Notes under the pieces: model-generated
Told to the model about the DNA's origin: nothing
Seen by the model: only the letters and a program-made list of their open reading frames with translations
The model's database searches: none
Shown: positions 24,531 to 32,264 of the stretch, in pieces
Position numbering within the stretch: the first letter of the stretch is position 1
How the letters are laid out: every line of letters begins with the position of its first letter
Assembly (NCBI RefSeq): GCF_039521745.1
Contig: NZ_BAAACT010000005.1
Length of the DNA: 64,000 bases
Source of the DNA: Faecalicatena contorta
Lineage (GTDB): Bacteria > Bacillota > Clostridia > Lachnospirales > Lachnospiraceae
Reading direction: 5' to 3' (one strand)
Made by a program: the position numbers and the translations under genes

Positions 24531-26420
24531 TCACCTTTCTTTCATAAATACACACATTCCGCCCTTCCCCCTGTTTCCCCAACGGTAATAAGGAACCAGA
24601 CAAATGGCAGTATCTTTAAACTGAGGGGGCTCACATCCATATAATCCGTTTTCTTTTTTCGTACACCGGTATCCCTGCGCATAAATCAAATCCACGTCTC
24701 CCGACAAGTTTCCCTCCCTCTTAAAAAACAGCCCGCTCAGGTCCCCGTTATCAGCTTCTTCGGCACAATATACCACAGGCCCCCGCATCACAGCCGCCTT
24801 TCCAATCAAAGAATGTACCTGCAGGGACGCATACATTTTCCGGGGCAGAATTTCCATATCCACCTGAATTTCAGTCTCTTCCAGCCAGCATTCCTGCTCG
24901 ATTTCAGCGTATCCTCTTTTGATCACCGGGTGTATTTCCTGCCGGTTCTTTGTAATCCGTATCTTCTCACACCAAGACGGCACTCTGATTCTCAGAACGC
25001 CGGGCGTGCGGTCCGCCTTTCTCACCCGGATCCTGATCTCCCCCCGATTGGGGTATACGGTATCTTGTGTTACGGTCCAGCCATTTATATCCGCCTCGCT
25101 GTTTATGAAAAGATGGATATTAAAATTGTGCTCATCACCCGTATAAATATATTTATTAAGTCCCATTAAAAGCCTGGCAATGTTCGGCGGACAGCAGGGG
25201 CAGTCAAACCATGGCTGGCGCTCATATTTCAGATGCGAATAATCCTGCCTCTTCTCACATCTTTCCGGATCGATTTCCAGTGCATTTGTATAGAAAAACT
25301 CAGTGCCGCTCTCCGAGATCCCTGCCAGGATGCCGTTATAAAGAGTTTTTTCCATAATATCACCGTATTGGGAGTCATTCTCTATCAGCAGCAAATGATA
25401 GGACAGCAGAAACAACCCGATCGATGCACAGGTCTCCCCATACATCAAATCAGAGGGCAGGTCATATGGATATGTAAAGCTTTCCCCATACGCAGATGAC
25501 CCAATAGCCCCTGTCAAATACATCTTTTCTTCTGTCACATTCCGCCACAGCTTCTTTACATGCTGAAACAAATCCATATCGTGATTCAGCCTTGCCTTAT
25601 CTGCCGCAGCAGTATAAAAATACATAGCCTTTACAGCATGTCCGACCGCCTCATTTTGTTCACGTATCGGCAAATGTGACTGAGAATGTCTGTAATCGCT
25701 CTCATCCAGCTCATATACCAGGTTCTTCCCCACATTCGTATTCCGCGGTTCTTCCGAAAAAAAGTATGGTTTCCTGCCGCGCTCCTCAACAAAAAAATCC
25801 GCCAGTCTCTTATATCTGTCAATTCCCGTATCCTCATACAGCCGGTAAAGTGCAGGCTCAATTTCGGCATGTCCGTCATATCCCCTGATTTTTCCGGCCT
25901 CCGGTCCAAAACAGTGATCAATATAATCCGCATACGCTTCTGCAATGACCAGTAAATCCGTCCGTCCCAGCACTTGATGCGCCGATACCGCCGCTTCGAT
26001 TAAATGGCCTGCACAGTATAACTGGCAGGACTCTTTCAGATAATGCCATTTGTCCTTCAAACCATGAATAATATAGTATGTATTTAAATATCCGTTTTTT
26101 TGCTGCGCTCTCTTTAAAAGATCCGCGGCCTCATTAAAAGCAGCCAGCGTCTCCTGATTTTCATATTGAAGAGCCAGTGCGGCCGCCTCCATCCATTTAT
26201 AGACATCGCTGTCCTGGGATACAAGCCCGTAGAAATCCCGGTCAGACTCACCGGCCGCAATTCTGAAGTTTTCAAATGCCCCGCTTGGTTCTATCCCCTC
26301 TATCTCATCGTTCAGTGCTTTTCTAATATACGGGATGGTTTTACCGGCAGCCAGCATTCTTTTTTCATGCAGTAAGCCGCCTGTAATCGTAACATCTTTT
26401 ATATTTGTCTCTTTATACAT
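24531..26420 (-). CDS. GH127 beta-L-arabinofuranosidase, second paralogue
   Basis: A 629-aa GH127 enzyme with the metal-thiolate residues Glu329, Cys331, Cys409 and Cys410 (GETCASIGLF, FDCPCCPPN). It is clearly divergent from its neighbour, so the two probably act on different linkages or aglycones. Cytoplasmic, no signal peptide. ATG 26420 lies 6 bp after the permease stop, with AAGGATAGGGG upstream. Confidence 0.92.
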   Translation of the reverse strand: MYKETNIKDVTITGGLLHEKRMLAAGKTIPYIRKALNDEIEGIEPSGAFENFRIAAGESDRDFYGLVSQDSDVYKWMEAAALALQYENQETLAAFNEAADLLKRAQQKNGYLNTYYIIHGLKDKWHYLKESCQLYCAGHLIEAAVSAHQVLGRTDLLVIAEAYADYIDHCFGPEAGKIRGYDGHAEIEPALYRLYEDTGIDRYKRLADFFVEERGRKPYFFSEEPRNTNVGKNLVYELDESDYRHSQSHLPIREQNEAVGHAVKAMYFYTAAADKARLNHDMDLFQHVKKLWRNVTEEKMYLTGAIGSSAYGESFTYPYDLPSDLMYGETCASIGLFLLSYHLLLIENDSQYGDIMEKTLYNGILAGISESGTEFFYTNALEIDPERCEKRQDYSHLKYERQPWFDCPCCPPNIARLLMGLNKYIYTGDEHNFNIHLFINSEADINGWTVTQDTVYPNRGEIRIRVRKADRTPGVLRIRVPSWCEKIRITKNRQEIHPVIKRGYAEIEQECWLEETEIQVDMEILPRKMYASLQVHSLIGKAAVMRGPVVYCAEEADNGDLSGLFFKREGNLSGDVDLIYAQGYRCTKKENGLYGCEPPQFKDTAICLVPYYRWGNRGKGGMCVFMKER

Positions 26421-26426
26421 ACGCCC

Positions 26427-27257
26427 CTATCCTTTCACAGCCCCTGCTGCTATGCCGTTTATAATCGTTTTCTGTGCAAATAAATATATGATGACAACCG
26501 GTATAATCGCCATCAGCCCGGAGGCCAGCAGAAGATTCCATCTATTTTGAGTAAACTGGTTATAAAATGCTAACTGTGACAGTGGAATCGTATATAATTC
26601 TTTCTTCGAAATCAAAATCATAGGCAGCATCAAATCATTCCAATATCGGATAAAATAGAGCACTGCCACGGTTCCGTTGATCGGTTTTAGCAGCGGGAAG
26701 ATGATCTGGAAGAAGAAACGATATCCACTGCAGCCATCCATATAGGCACACTCATCCAGCTCTCTCGGTATGGACTTTACGGCCTGTGTGTACATAATCA
26801 CCGCCAGCGAACAGGAAAAACCGGCATTCAGTACCGAGATCAGCGTCAGGTTATTGGTAATATGAAGATCCGAAGCTGTCACGGCCAGAGGAATCATAAT
26901 GACCGGAAATGGAAGCATCATGGCGATCATAAATACTACCGACGTAATGTGTCCGATTTTATTGTTCATCCTCGCAAGCTTATATCCTGCCATTGCTCCA
27001 AGCCCTATAACAATAACCCCGCTTAACACCGCGAAATAGATCGTATTTCCAAATATTTTTGCGTAATGGCCGGTGTTCATAACCTCTTTAAAGTTATCCA
27101 GGTTCCAGGCTTCCGGCAAAGCAAGCGGCTCCATGACCACCTGCCCGAATGTTTTAAAAGAATTCATGATTACAAAAACCATGGGAAGAAACATCGCTGC
27201 GCAGATCAACCAGAGAATCACTGCAATAATCCTATTCGTACGTTTTTTTTCTGCCAT
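26427..27257 (-). CDS. Carbohydrate ABC transporter permease, MalG/LacG type
   Basis: A 276-aa permease with six helices and the EAA loop ELDECAYMDGCSGYRFFFQI; it ends IAAGAVKG. ATG 27257 has AAAGGAGG upstream and overlaps the stop of the MalF-type gene. Part of the arabinoside importer; no ATPase gene is present in the locus. Confidence 0.9.
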   Translation of the reverse strand: MAEKKRTNRIIAVILWLICAAMFLPMVFVIMNSFKTFGQVVMEPLALPEAWNLDNFKEVMNTGHYAKIFGNTIYFAVLSGVIVIGLGAMAGYKLARMNNKIGHITSVVFMIAMMLPFPVIMIPLAVTASDLHITNNLTLISVLNAGFSCSLAVIMYTQAVKSIPRELDECAYMDGCSGYRFFFQIIFPLLKPINGTVAVLYFIRYWNDLMLPMILISKKELYTIPLSQLAFYNQFTQNRWNLLLASGLMAIIPVVIIYLFAQKTIINGIAAGAVKG

Positions 27258-28201
27258 CAGTCTTCCTCCTTTGTCAGTCTCATCTGCAGGCCGGCAATGA
27301 CCGCCATTACGATCGTCAATACAACCGCTAATGCAGAAGCGTATCCCATCCGGTGGCTCTTGAACGCCTCGTTGTATATGTATAAGGCAATATTCTCCGA
27401 TGCATGTCCCGGCCCGCCGTTTGTCAGGCTCATAAGCAACGGGAACATATTCAGGCTCTCCGTGACAGACAAGAATAAGCAGACAAAAATCGTCGGCTTC
27501 ATTAAAGGAAGCGTAATGTACCGGATCATCTTAGCGCCGCTGCACCCGTCAATCACCGCAGCCTCTACCGGATCCTGCGGAAGGAGCTGCAGCCCGGCCA
27601 GATAAATGACCATAAAATATCCAATACACTGCCACAACTTAACGGCTGCAGCCGAGTACAATACAAGCCTTTCATCTGACAGCCATCCCGTATTAAATAT
27701 TCCCCAGCCGGTCAGCGGATATAAATCCGTCATAAATCTGCCTAATAAAAACTGCCAGATAAAACCGACCGTTACATTATTAAAAATAAAAGGGCAGAAA
27801 ATGATAGCCCTCAGAACATTCCTGCTTTTGATCTTTCGATTCAACGCCAGGGCGAACAGAAAACCTGCGATATTGGCCAGGACAATCAGCAGGACAGCCG
27901 ATTTTACAGTAAAACCCATGGCATTATAAAAAAGTTCGTCTTTCAATATATCCACATAATTCGATAATCCCGTAAACTCTTTGTTTGGATTAATTCCGTT
28001 ATAGTTCGTAAAAGAATAACCAATGGTCTGAAATAACGGAAGTATAAAAAAAAGTACATATAATATTAACATAGGAAAAACAAATCTGATAAAATCTAAT
28101 ACCTCTTTTTTCAGCTTTAGCTGAAAATCCGCCCCGCAGGGGCATGAATTACGGGATGCCCTTGGGTATACCTCTCTTTTTTTCCTCTTTCTGCTTCTCA
28201 T
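27257..28201 (-). CDS. Carbohydrate ABC transporter permease, MalF type, with repeat-encoded N-terminus
   Basis: A 314-aa permease with six helices and the EAA loop DPVEAAVIDGCSGAKMIRYI. After MRSRKRKKRE the N-terminal tail YPRASRNSCPCGADFQLKLK is encoded by a copy of the dispersed palindromic repeat (DNA 28102-28171), in the same frame as in the YesM kinase. The membrane part begins only after it, so the insert occupies the cytoplasmic N-tail, where it is unlikely to disturb folding. ATG 28201 follows GAGGAG. Confidence 0.9.
   Translation of the reverse strand: MRSRKRKKREVYPRASRNSCPCGADFQLKLKKEVLDFIRFVFPMLILYVLFFILPLFQTIGYSFTNYNGINPNKEFTGLSNYVDILKDELFYNAMGFTVKSAVLLIVLANIAGFLFALALNRKIKSRNVLRAIIFCPFIFNNVTVGFIWQFLLGRFMTDLYPLTGWGIFNTGWLSDERLVLYSAAAVKLWQCIGYFMVIYLAGLQLLPQDPVEAAVIDGCSGAKMIRYITLPLMKPTIFVCLFLSVTESLNMFPLLMSLTNGGPGHASENIALYIYNEAFKSHRMGYASALAVVLTIVMAVIAGLQMRLTKEED
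28102..28171 (-). repeat. In-frame palindromic repeat in permease gene
   Basis: About 70 bp: TACCCAAGGGCATCCCGTAA, then TGCCCCTGCGGGGCGGA, then the perfect stem TTTTCAGC-TAAA-GCTGAAAA on the coding strand. It is free of stops in the gene's frame. Confidence 0.85.
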
Positions 28202-28232
28202 GTCTTGCACGTCTCCTCTGTTCGTTATCAAA

Positions 28233-28277
28233 AGGCTGCAAAATTGTACGGTTTCCGTAAGCCCAATTTTGCAGCCT
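28233..28277 (-). terminator. Terminator/attenuator between binding-protein and permease genes
   Basis: 14-bp perfect stem (AGGCTGCAAAATTG and complement) with a nested TACGG / CCGTA stem; on the transcribed strand it is followed by TTTT. It probably limits read-through so that binding protein is made in excess. Confidence 0.8.
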
Positions 28278-28289
28278 CTGAAGCATTAA

Positions 28290-29606
28290 CTATTCTAATG
28301 CATCCGCATACTTGTTAAATGCATTGTCAAAATCCTCAATTAATTTCTTATGGTCTTTTGTACCGGAATTCAGGTACTGTACAGTAACTTTCCATGATTC
28401 CGCATCAAATCCGGCGGGCTCATATGCATAATAAGTAAAGACCGTTTTCTCATCCTGCAGATATGTCTGCAGAATCTCGGATGCTTCATCTAATTCAGGC
28501 TCCGCTACTGCATTTGCTGTTGGAACACCGATTTCATCATAATAGTAACCGCCGCCGTTTTCCGGGTTCAGGAAATATTCCATAAACTGATTGATCGCTT
28601 CAGCTTTTGCCGGATCCTCCTCGGATGCCGCTAATACATTGATTACAAATCCGTACTGTTTCGGGAATAACAGGGCTTCTTTGTCCTCGGAAATCGGAAG
28701 TGGGAACATCCCCATTTTGATATCCGGATTCAGTTCCCTGATCTGAAGAATCGACCAGTTACCCTGCAGCATCATGGCTGCATCCCCTTTCGCAAATGCG
28801 GCGTATTGTCCCGACACATCCGTATCAAACGGCCTGTCCTGCGTATTGTCTGCTACCAGATCCAATACGTCAAACGCCTGATCGATACCGGGCTGGTCAA
28901 AGGTCCAGTTTCCTTTCTTATAATCATCCCCTAACTCTACCGCAGCCGGCGTCAGGATGGAAGATGCCCCATATCCCAGGAACTGGCCAATGGTCCATTC
29001 TGTTGCATAGCCCGCGGCAAAAGGAGTGATCCCGGACGCTTTTAACTTCTCTACGCAGTCTTTTAATTCCGAAACTGTCACCGGAACGTCTGAAATCCCT
29101 GCTTTTTCAAATAACTCCTTATTGTAGAAAACGCCCCATGCCTGCGTATCCATCGGGATTCCATATACCCCGTCCTCAATCGTGACTGTATCCAGTTCTG
29201 TGTCCCGGATGTATTTCATGAAGGGCTCATTCTTGATATCTTTGATATATCCTGCGTCTACATAACTGGCAAGTTCAAATCCCTGCAGCTGGCTTGTCAA
29301 ATCCGGCGCATCGTCGGCCGCCAGCCGGGTCATCAACTCCTCGAGATGATTTGTGCCGGTTGCATTGAATGTAACGTGAACCCCATCCTGGCTGTTATTG
29401 AAATCTTCAACAATACGGCTGAATATCTCCGTCCTGTTCGGATCCCCGAATAAAAATTCAAGCTCTACCGGTTCACTTGATTCCTGTTCCTTGGCGCCGC
29501 TGCTGTCTGATGTACTGCCGCTTCCCTTTTGGGAGCATCCACCTGCGGCCAGCCCCGCGATCATCACCAGTGCAATCCCCAATGATAATAATTTCTTTTT
29601 CCTCAT
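28290..29606 (-). CDS. Extracellular solute-binding lipoprotein of the arabinoside importer
   Basis: A 438-aa family-1 binding protein. The signal MRKKKLLSLGIALVMIAGLA ends in the lipobox AGGC (Cys24), followed by a Ser/Gly/Glu linker and the binding domain (VELEFLFGDPNRTEIF, DAAMMLQGNWSI). It delivers arabinose-containing oligosaccharides to the two permeases; specificity is inferred from the GH127 genes. ATG 29606 follows AAAAGGAGGAGG. Confidence 0.9.
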   Translation of the reverse strand: MRKKKLLSLGIALVMIAGLAAGGCSQKGSGSTSDSSGAKEQESSEPVELEFLFGDPNRTEIFSRIVEDFNNSQDGVHVTFNATGTNHLEELMTRLAADDAPDLTSQLQGFELASYVDAGYIKDIKNEPFMKYIRDTELDTVTIEDGVYGIPMDTQAWGVFYNKELFEKAGISDVPVTVSELKDCVEKLKASGITPFAAGYATEWTIGQFLGYGASSILTPAAVELGDDYKKGNWTFDQPGIDQAFDVLDLVADNTQDRPFDTDVSGQYAAFAKGDAAMMLQGNWSILQIRELNPDIKMGMFPLPISEDKEALLFPKQYGFVINVLAASEEDPAKAEAINQFMEYFLNPENGGGYYYDEIGVPTANAVAEPELDEASEILQTYLQDEKTVFTYYAYEPAGFDAESWKVTVQYLNSGTKDHKKLIEDFDNAFNKYADALE

Positions 29607-29930
29607 TTGTCCTCCTCCTTTTGGTTTCGCTTTGTTTTGTTATTATTATCATATATTTAACTCCTTATGAAATACATAGACAATATCGACTGTTTTTAGG
29701 ACAAAACTGACAATGTTAAAAATTATAAAAAGCCGTAGGAAAAACGACAACAAACTGCTTGTATATAAAATTTAATAGGCTAAACGCCAAAGTAAACTGT
29801 GCATATTATATTAAAAAATAATAAAGTATTTGAGATGAAAGAAACCGCTTGAATATATATATATATTATGGTATTATAAATAAAAATTACTTTTTCGGTA
29901 ATTTTATTATTAAATTGGAGGGGTTCTGAT
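29607..29930. other. AT-rich gap between the arabinoside operon and the toxin-antitoxin pair
   Basis: 324 bp, markedly AT-rich. It should contain the leftward promoter of the arabinoside operon, where TTGTC recurs three times between 29680 and 29720, possible sites for the YesN-type regulator. It also holds the rightward promoter of the toxin-antitoxin pair at 29849-29877. Confidence 0.6.
29849..29877 (+). promoter_or_regulatory. Promoter of the HigB/HigA pair
   Basis: TTGAAT and TATTAT separated by 17 bp of alternating AT. Confidence 0.6.
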
Positions 29931-30284
29931 ATAGAAATTCAGTATCACGATAAAAAAGTCGAAAAAATTTGTACAGATTTTAAAAAAGCTAAGAAAGAAT
30001 TACCTGCAGTTGTTGCAGAAAAGCTTCATGCACTTATCAACTTGATTGAAAGTGCAGATAATCTTCAGGATATTGCTGAAATGCAGATATATCATTTACA
30101 TCCTCTTCAAGGAAAGAGAACGGAGCAATATGCATTGGATATTGCTGGAAGAAGAGCTGGATATCGCTTAGTTATTATTCCACTAGATGCCAACGGAAAT
30201 GAGTGGAAAGAAAAAGATATTAATGTTGTTTATAAATCAACAGAGGTAATTATTGCGTGGGAGGTGTCTAATCACTATGAATAA
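29931..30284 (+). CDS. HigB-like toxin (RelE fold) with an apparent ATA start codon
   Basis: Reading from ATA 29931 gives a 117-aa protein IEIQYHDKKVEKICTDFKKA to VIIAWEVSNHYE, matching HigB/plasmid-maintenance killer toxins (KVEKICTD, HPLQGKRTEQYALDI, YRLVIIP). GGAGGGG lies 7 nt before the ATA, and no in-frame ATG, GTG or TTG exists upstream; the first canonical start (TTG 30042) would remove 37 residues. Either a rare ATA start is used or the start has been lost, for instance by a two-base gain (ATATAG for ATAG) downstream of CTG. The stop overlaps the antitoxin start by 8 bp. Confidence 0.75.
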   Translation: MEIQYHDKKVEKICTDFKKAKKELPAVVAEKLHALINLIESADNLQDIAEMQIYHLHPLQGKRTEQYALDIAGRRAGYRLVIIPLDANGNEWKEKDINVVYKSTEVIIAWEVSNHYE

Positions 30285-31383
30285 AATTGAATACCAAGAG
30301 TTGATTGCATTCCACCCTGGCTATTATGTGAAGAATTATATTGACGAGCAGGGCATTACGCAGGAAGAATTGGCAAAGCGTCTCCAGACTACGCCTAAAT
30401 ATATAAGTGATTTGGTAAATGGCAGAATTAATTTGACCGATGAGATGGTGTTAAGACTTTCTATTGTATTTGGAACGTCAACGAAAATGTGGTTGAATTT
30501 AAACCAAAAGTACATCGAAAAAAAATTAGAAATTGAAATACGAAAAAGAATAGCTGAAGAATGCGAACTCGTAAGAAAAATTGATTATAAATACTGGGTT
30601 GACTTGGGCTTAGTGAAAGCAACACGTATTACAACAGAAAAGGTACAGGAGCTTCAAAGATATTTTAAAGTTTCTTCGCTTATCGTACTTAGACAAAGTG
30701 ATTTTCTTGTTCAGTACCGAACAAGTGTTTCCGAAGTGACAGACGTAAATATAATTAATGCAAACGCATGGGTACAGACGGCAATCAATATTGGAACACA
30801 GATCGATGTAGAACCCTTTGATAAGAAAAAACTTATCGAGGCAATTCCGGAAATCCGTAACATGACAGTGCAGAATCCGAAAGTATTTTATCCTAGGCTT
30901 AAAGAGTTACTGGCAAGTTATGGTGTGGCTCTTGTATTACTTCCAAATCTAAAGAACTGTGGCGTGAATGGCGCTGTAAAGTGGCTTGGCAAAGATAAGG
31001 TTATTTTAGCATTAAATGATAGAAGAAAATATGCAGATACATTTTGGTTTGCCTTATTCCATGAATTAGGCCATGTATTGCAGCAGAGAATCAAAGTTCT
31101 TTTAGTAAGTGAAAAGAACAAAGCAGGACTTAAAACAGATGATTTGATCCAGCGGCTTGAAGTAGAAGCAGATACCTTTTCACAAAATACATTAATTCCG
31201 AAAACGGCTTATGATGAATTTGTGAGAATAAATCAAAGCGGTTTTACTGCTGAAAAGATAAAGGAATTCGCTTCTAATATAAATATTTTGCCAGGTATTG
31301 TTGTCGGACGATTGCAGCAGGATAATTTTTTGACTTATCAGACAACACTGAATAGTTTGAAAATTAAGTACGTGATTGGATAA
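30277..31383 (+). CDS. HigA-type antitoxin fused to an ImmA/IrrE metallopeptidase
   Basis: A 368-aa protein. Residues 1-80 form a HigA-type helix-turn-helix (HPGYYVKNYIDEQGITQEEL, TPKYISDLVNGRINL). The C-terminal half is a COG2856 (ImmA/IrrE) zinc peptidase with FHELGHVL and EVEADTFSQ. HigA/ImmA fusions repress their own promoter and can be inactivated or activated by self-cleavage or stress; the exact mechanism here is unknown. ATG 30277 overlaps the toxin stop. AT-richer codons than the flanking genes suggest acquisition by transfer. Confidence 0.88.
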   Translation: MNKIEYQELIAFHPGYYVKNYIDEQGITQEELAKRLQTTPKYISDLVNGRINLTDEMVLRLSIVFGTSTKMWLNLNQKYIEKKLEIEIRKRIAEECELVRKIDYKYWVDLGLVKATRITTEKVQELQRYFKVSSLIVLRQSDFLVQYRTSVSEVTDVNIINANAWVQTAINIGTQIDVEPFDKKKLIEAIPEIRNMTVQNPKVFYPRLKELLASYGVALVLLPNLKNCGVNGAVKWLGKDKVILALNDRRKYADTFWFALFHELGHVLQQRIKVLLVSEKNKAGLKTDDLIQRLEVEADTFSQNTLIPKTAYDEFVRINQSGFTAEKIKEFASNINILPGIVVGRLQQDNFLTYQTTLNSLKIKYVIG

Positions 31384-31414
31384 ATATACAGAGATATTAT
31401 GCAAAATCAATAGT

Positions 31415-31442
31415 ACAGGACTTGGTATTATACCAGGTCCTG
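31415..31442. terminator. Bidirectional terminator between convergent genes
   Basis: ACAGGACTTGGTA TT ATACCAGGTCCTGT, a 13-14 bp stem between the antitoxin and the convergent yesN-type gene. Confidence 0.7.
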
Positions 31443-31517
31443 TGATGTGTATAAAAGGTTAGAAGGCAGAGGAAGAATACACAAAGTTTGAACTTCCGCC
31501 AAGCCGTAACATATTAC

Positions 31518-32264
31518 CTACCCGTCATCCATAGTTACAGGAGCCTTATCCCCTTCAAGAATAAACTGCTTTGGAGATATCCCGCAATATTTTTTAAATA
31601 CCCGGCTGAAATAGCTGCAATCGTGATATCCAACAAGCTCTGCTGCTTCTGCAATGTTATAACCTGCCGCCAGATATGCCTTTGCCTGTGCAAGCCTTAC
31701 CTCGTTTATGTAACTTGTGATATTTACTCCATATTTTTTCTTAAAAAGCCTGGACAATACATCCTTATTCATGTAGTACTCCTGAGCCAGGCTGCTCAGT
31801 GAAATATCCCGGGCATATTCCGCATCGATCCGTTCCCTTATCTGCCCCACAATATCTTTCCTGCACTCAATACCTGCTCCACGGCTCTCGTCTGCGTGCT
31901 GCTCACAAATTTTTTTCAGCGCCTGGTTCAGTTCATTCCGGTTAATTGGTTTTAATATATAATCTACCGCGCCATATTTTAAAGCGATTCTGGCATATTG
32001 AAAGTCATCATACCCGCTGATGACGATAACCGAAGGATTCATCTTTTCCTCCGCTATAAACTTCAGAACCTGGTCTCCGGAGCAGCCGGGCATTTTCATA
32101 TCCAGCAGGATCACATCCGGGTTCTTCGCCTTAATTAACTCAACAGCCTCTATCCCATTCTGTGCCTCTCCGACAATCTCCATATTGTTTTCTTCCCAAT
32201 TACCAATCAGGCGTATAGTCCGACGGATAATCCGTTCATCATCTGCAATTACTACTCTCAGCAT
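31518..32264 (-). CDS. YesN-type AraC-family response regulator
   Basis: A 248-aa regulator with a receiver (Asp8-Asp9, phospho-acceptor Asp55 in ILLDMKMPG) and a C-terminal AraC DNA-binding domain (ISLSSLAQEYYMNKDVLSRL and EAAELVGYHDCSYFSRVFKK). It pairs with the YesM-type kinase, whose gene overlaps it by 26 bp. YesM/YesN systems usually control nearby polysaccharide-uptake genes, here the arabinoside operon. ATG 32264 follows AGGAGGG. Confidence 0.92.
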   Translation of the reverse strand: MLRVVIADDERIIRRTIRLIGNWEENNMEIVGEAQNGIEAVELIKAKNPDVILLDMKMPGCSGDQVLKFIAEEKMNPSVIVISGYDDFQYARIALKYGAVDYILKPINRNELNQALKKICEQHADESRGAGIECRKDIVGQIRERIDAEYARDISLSSLAQEYYMNKDVLSRLFKKKYGVNITSYINEVRLAQAKAYLAAGYNIAEAAELVGYHDCSYFSRVFKKYCGISPKQFILEGDKAPVTMDDG

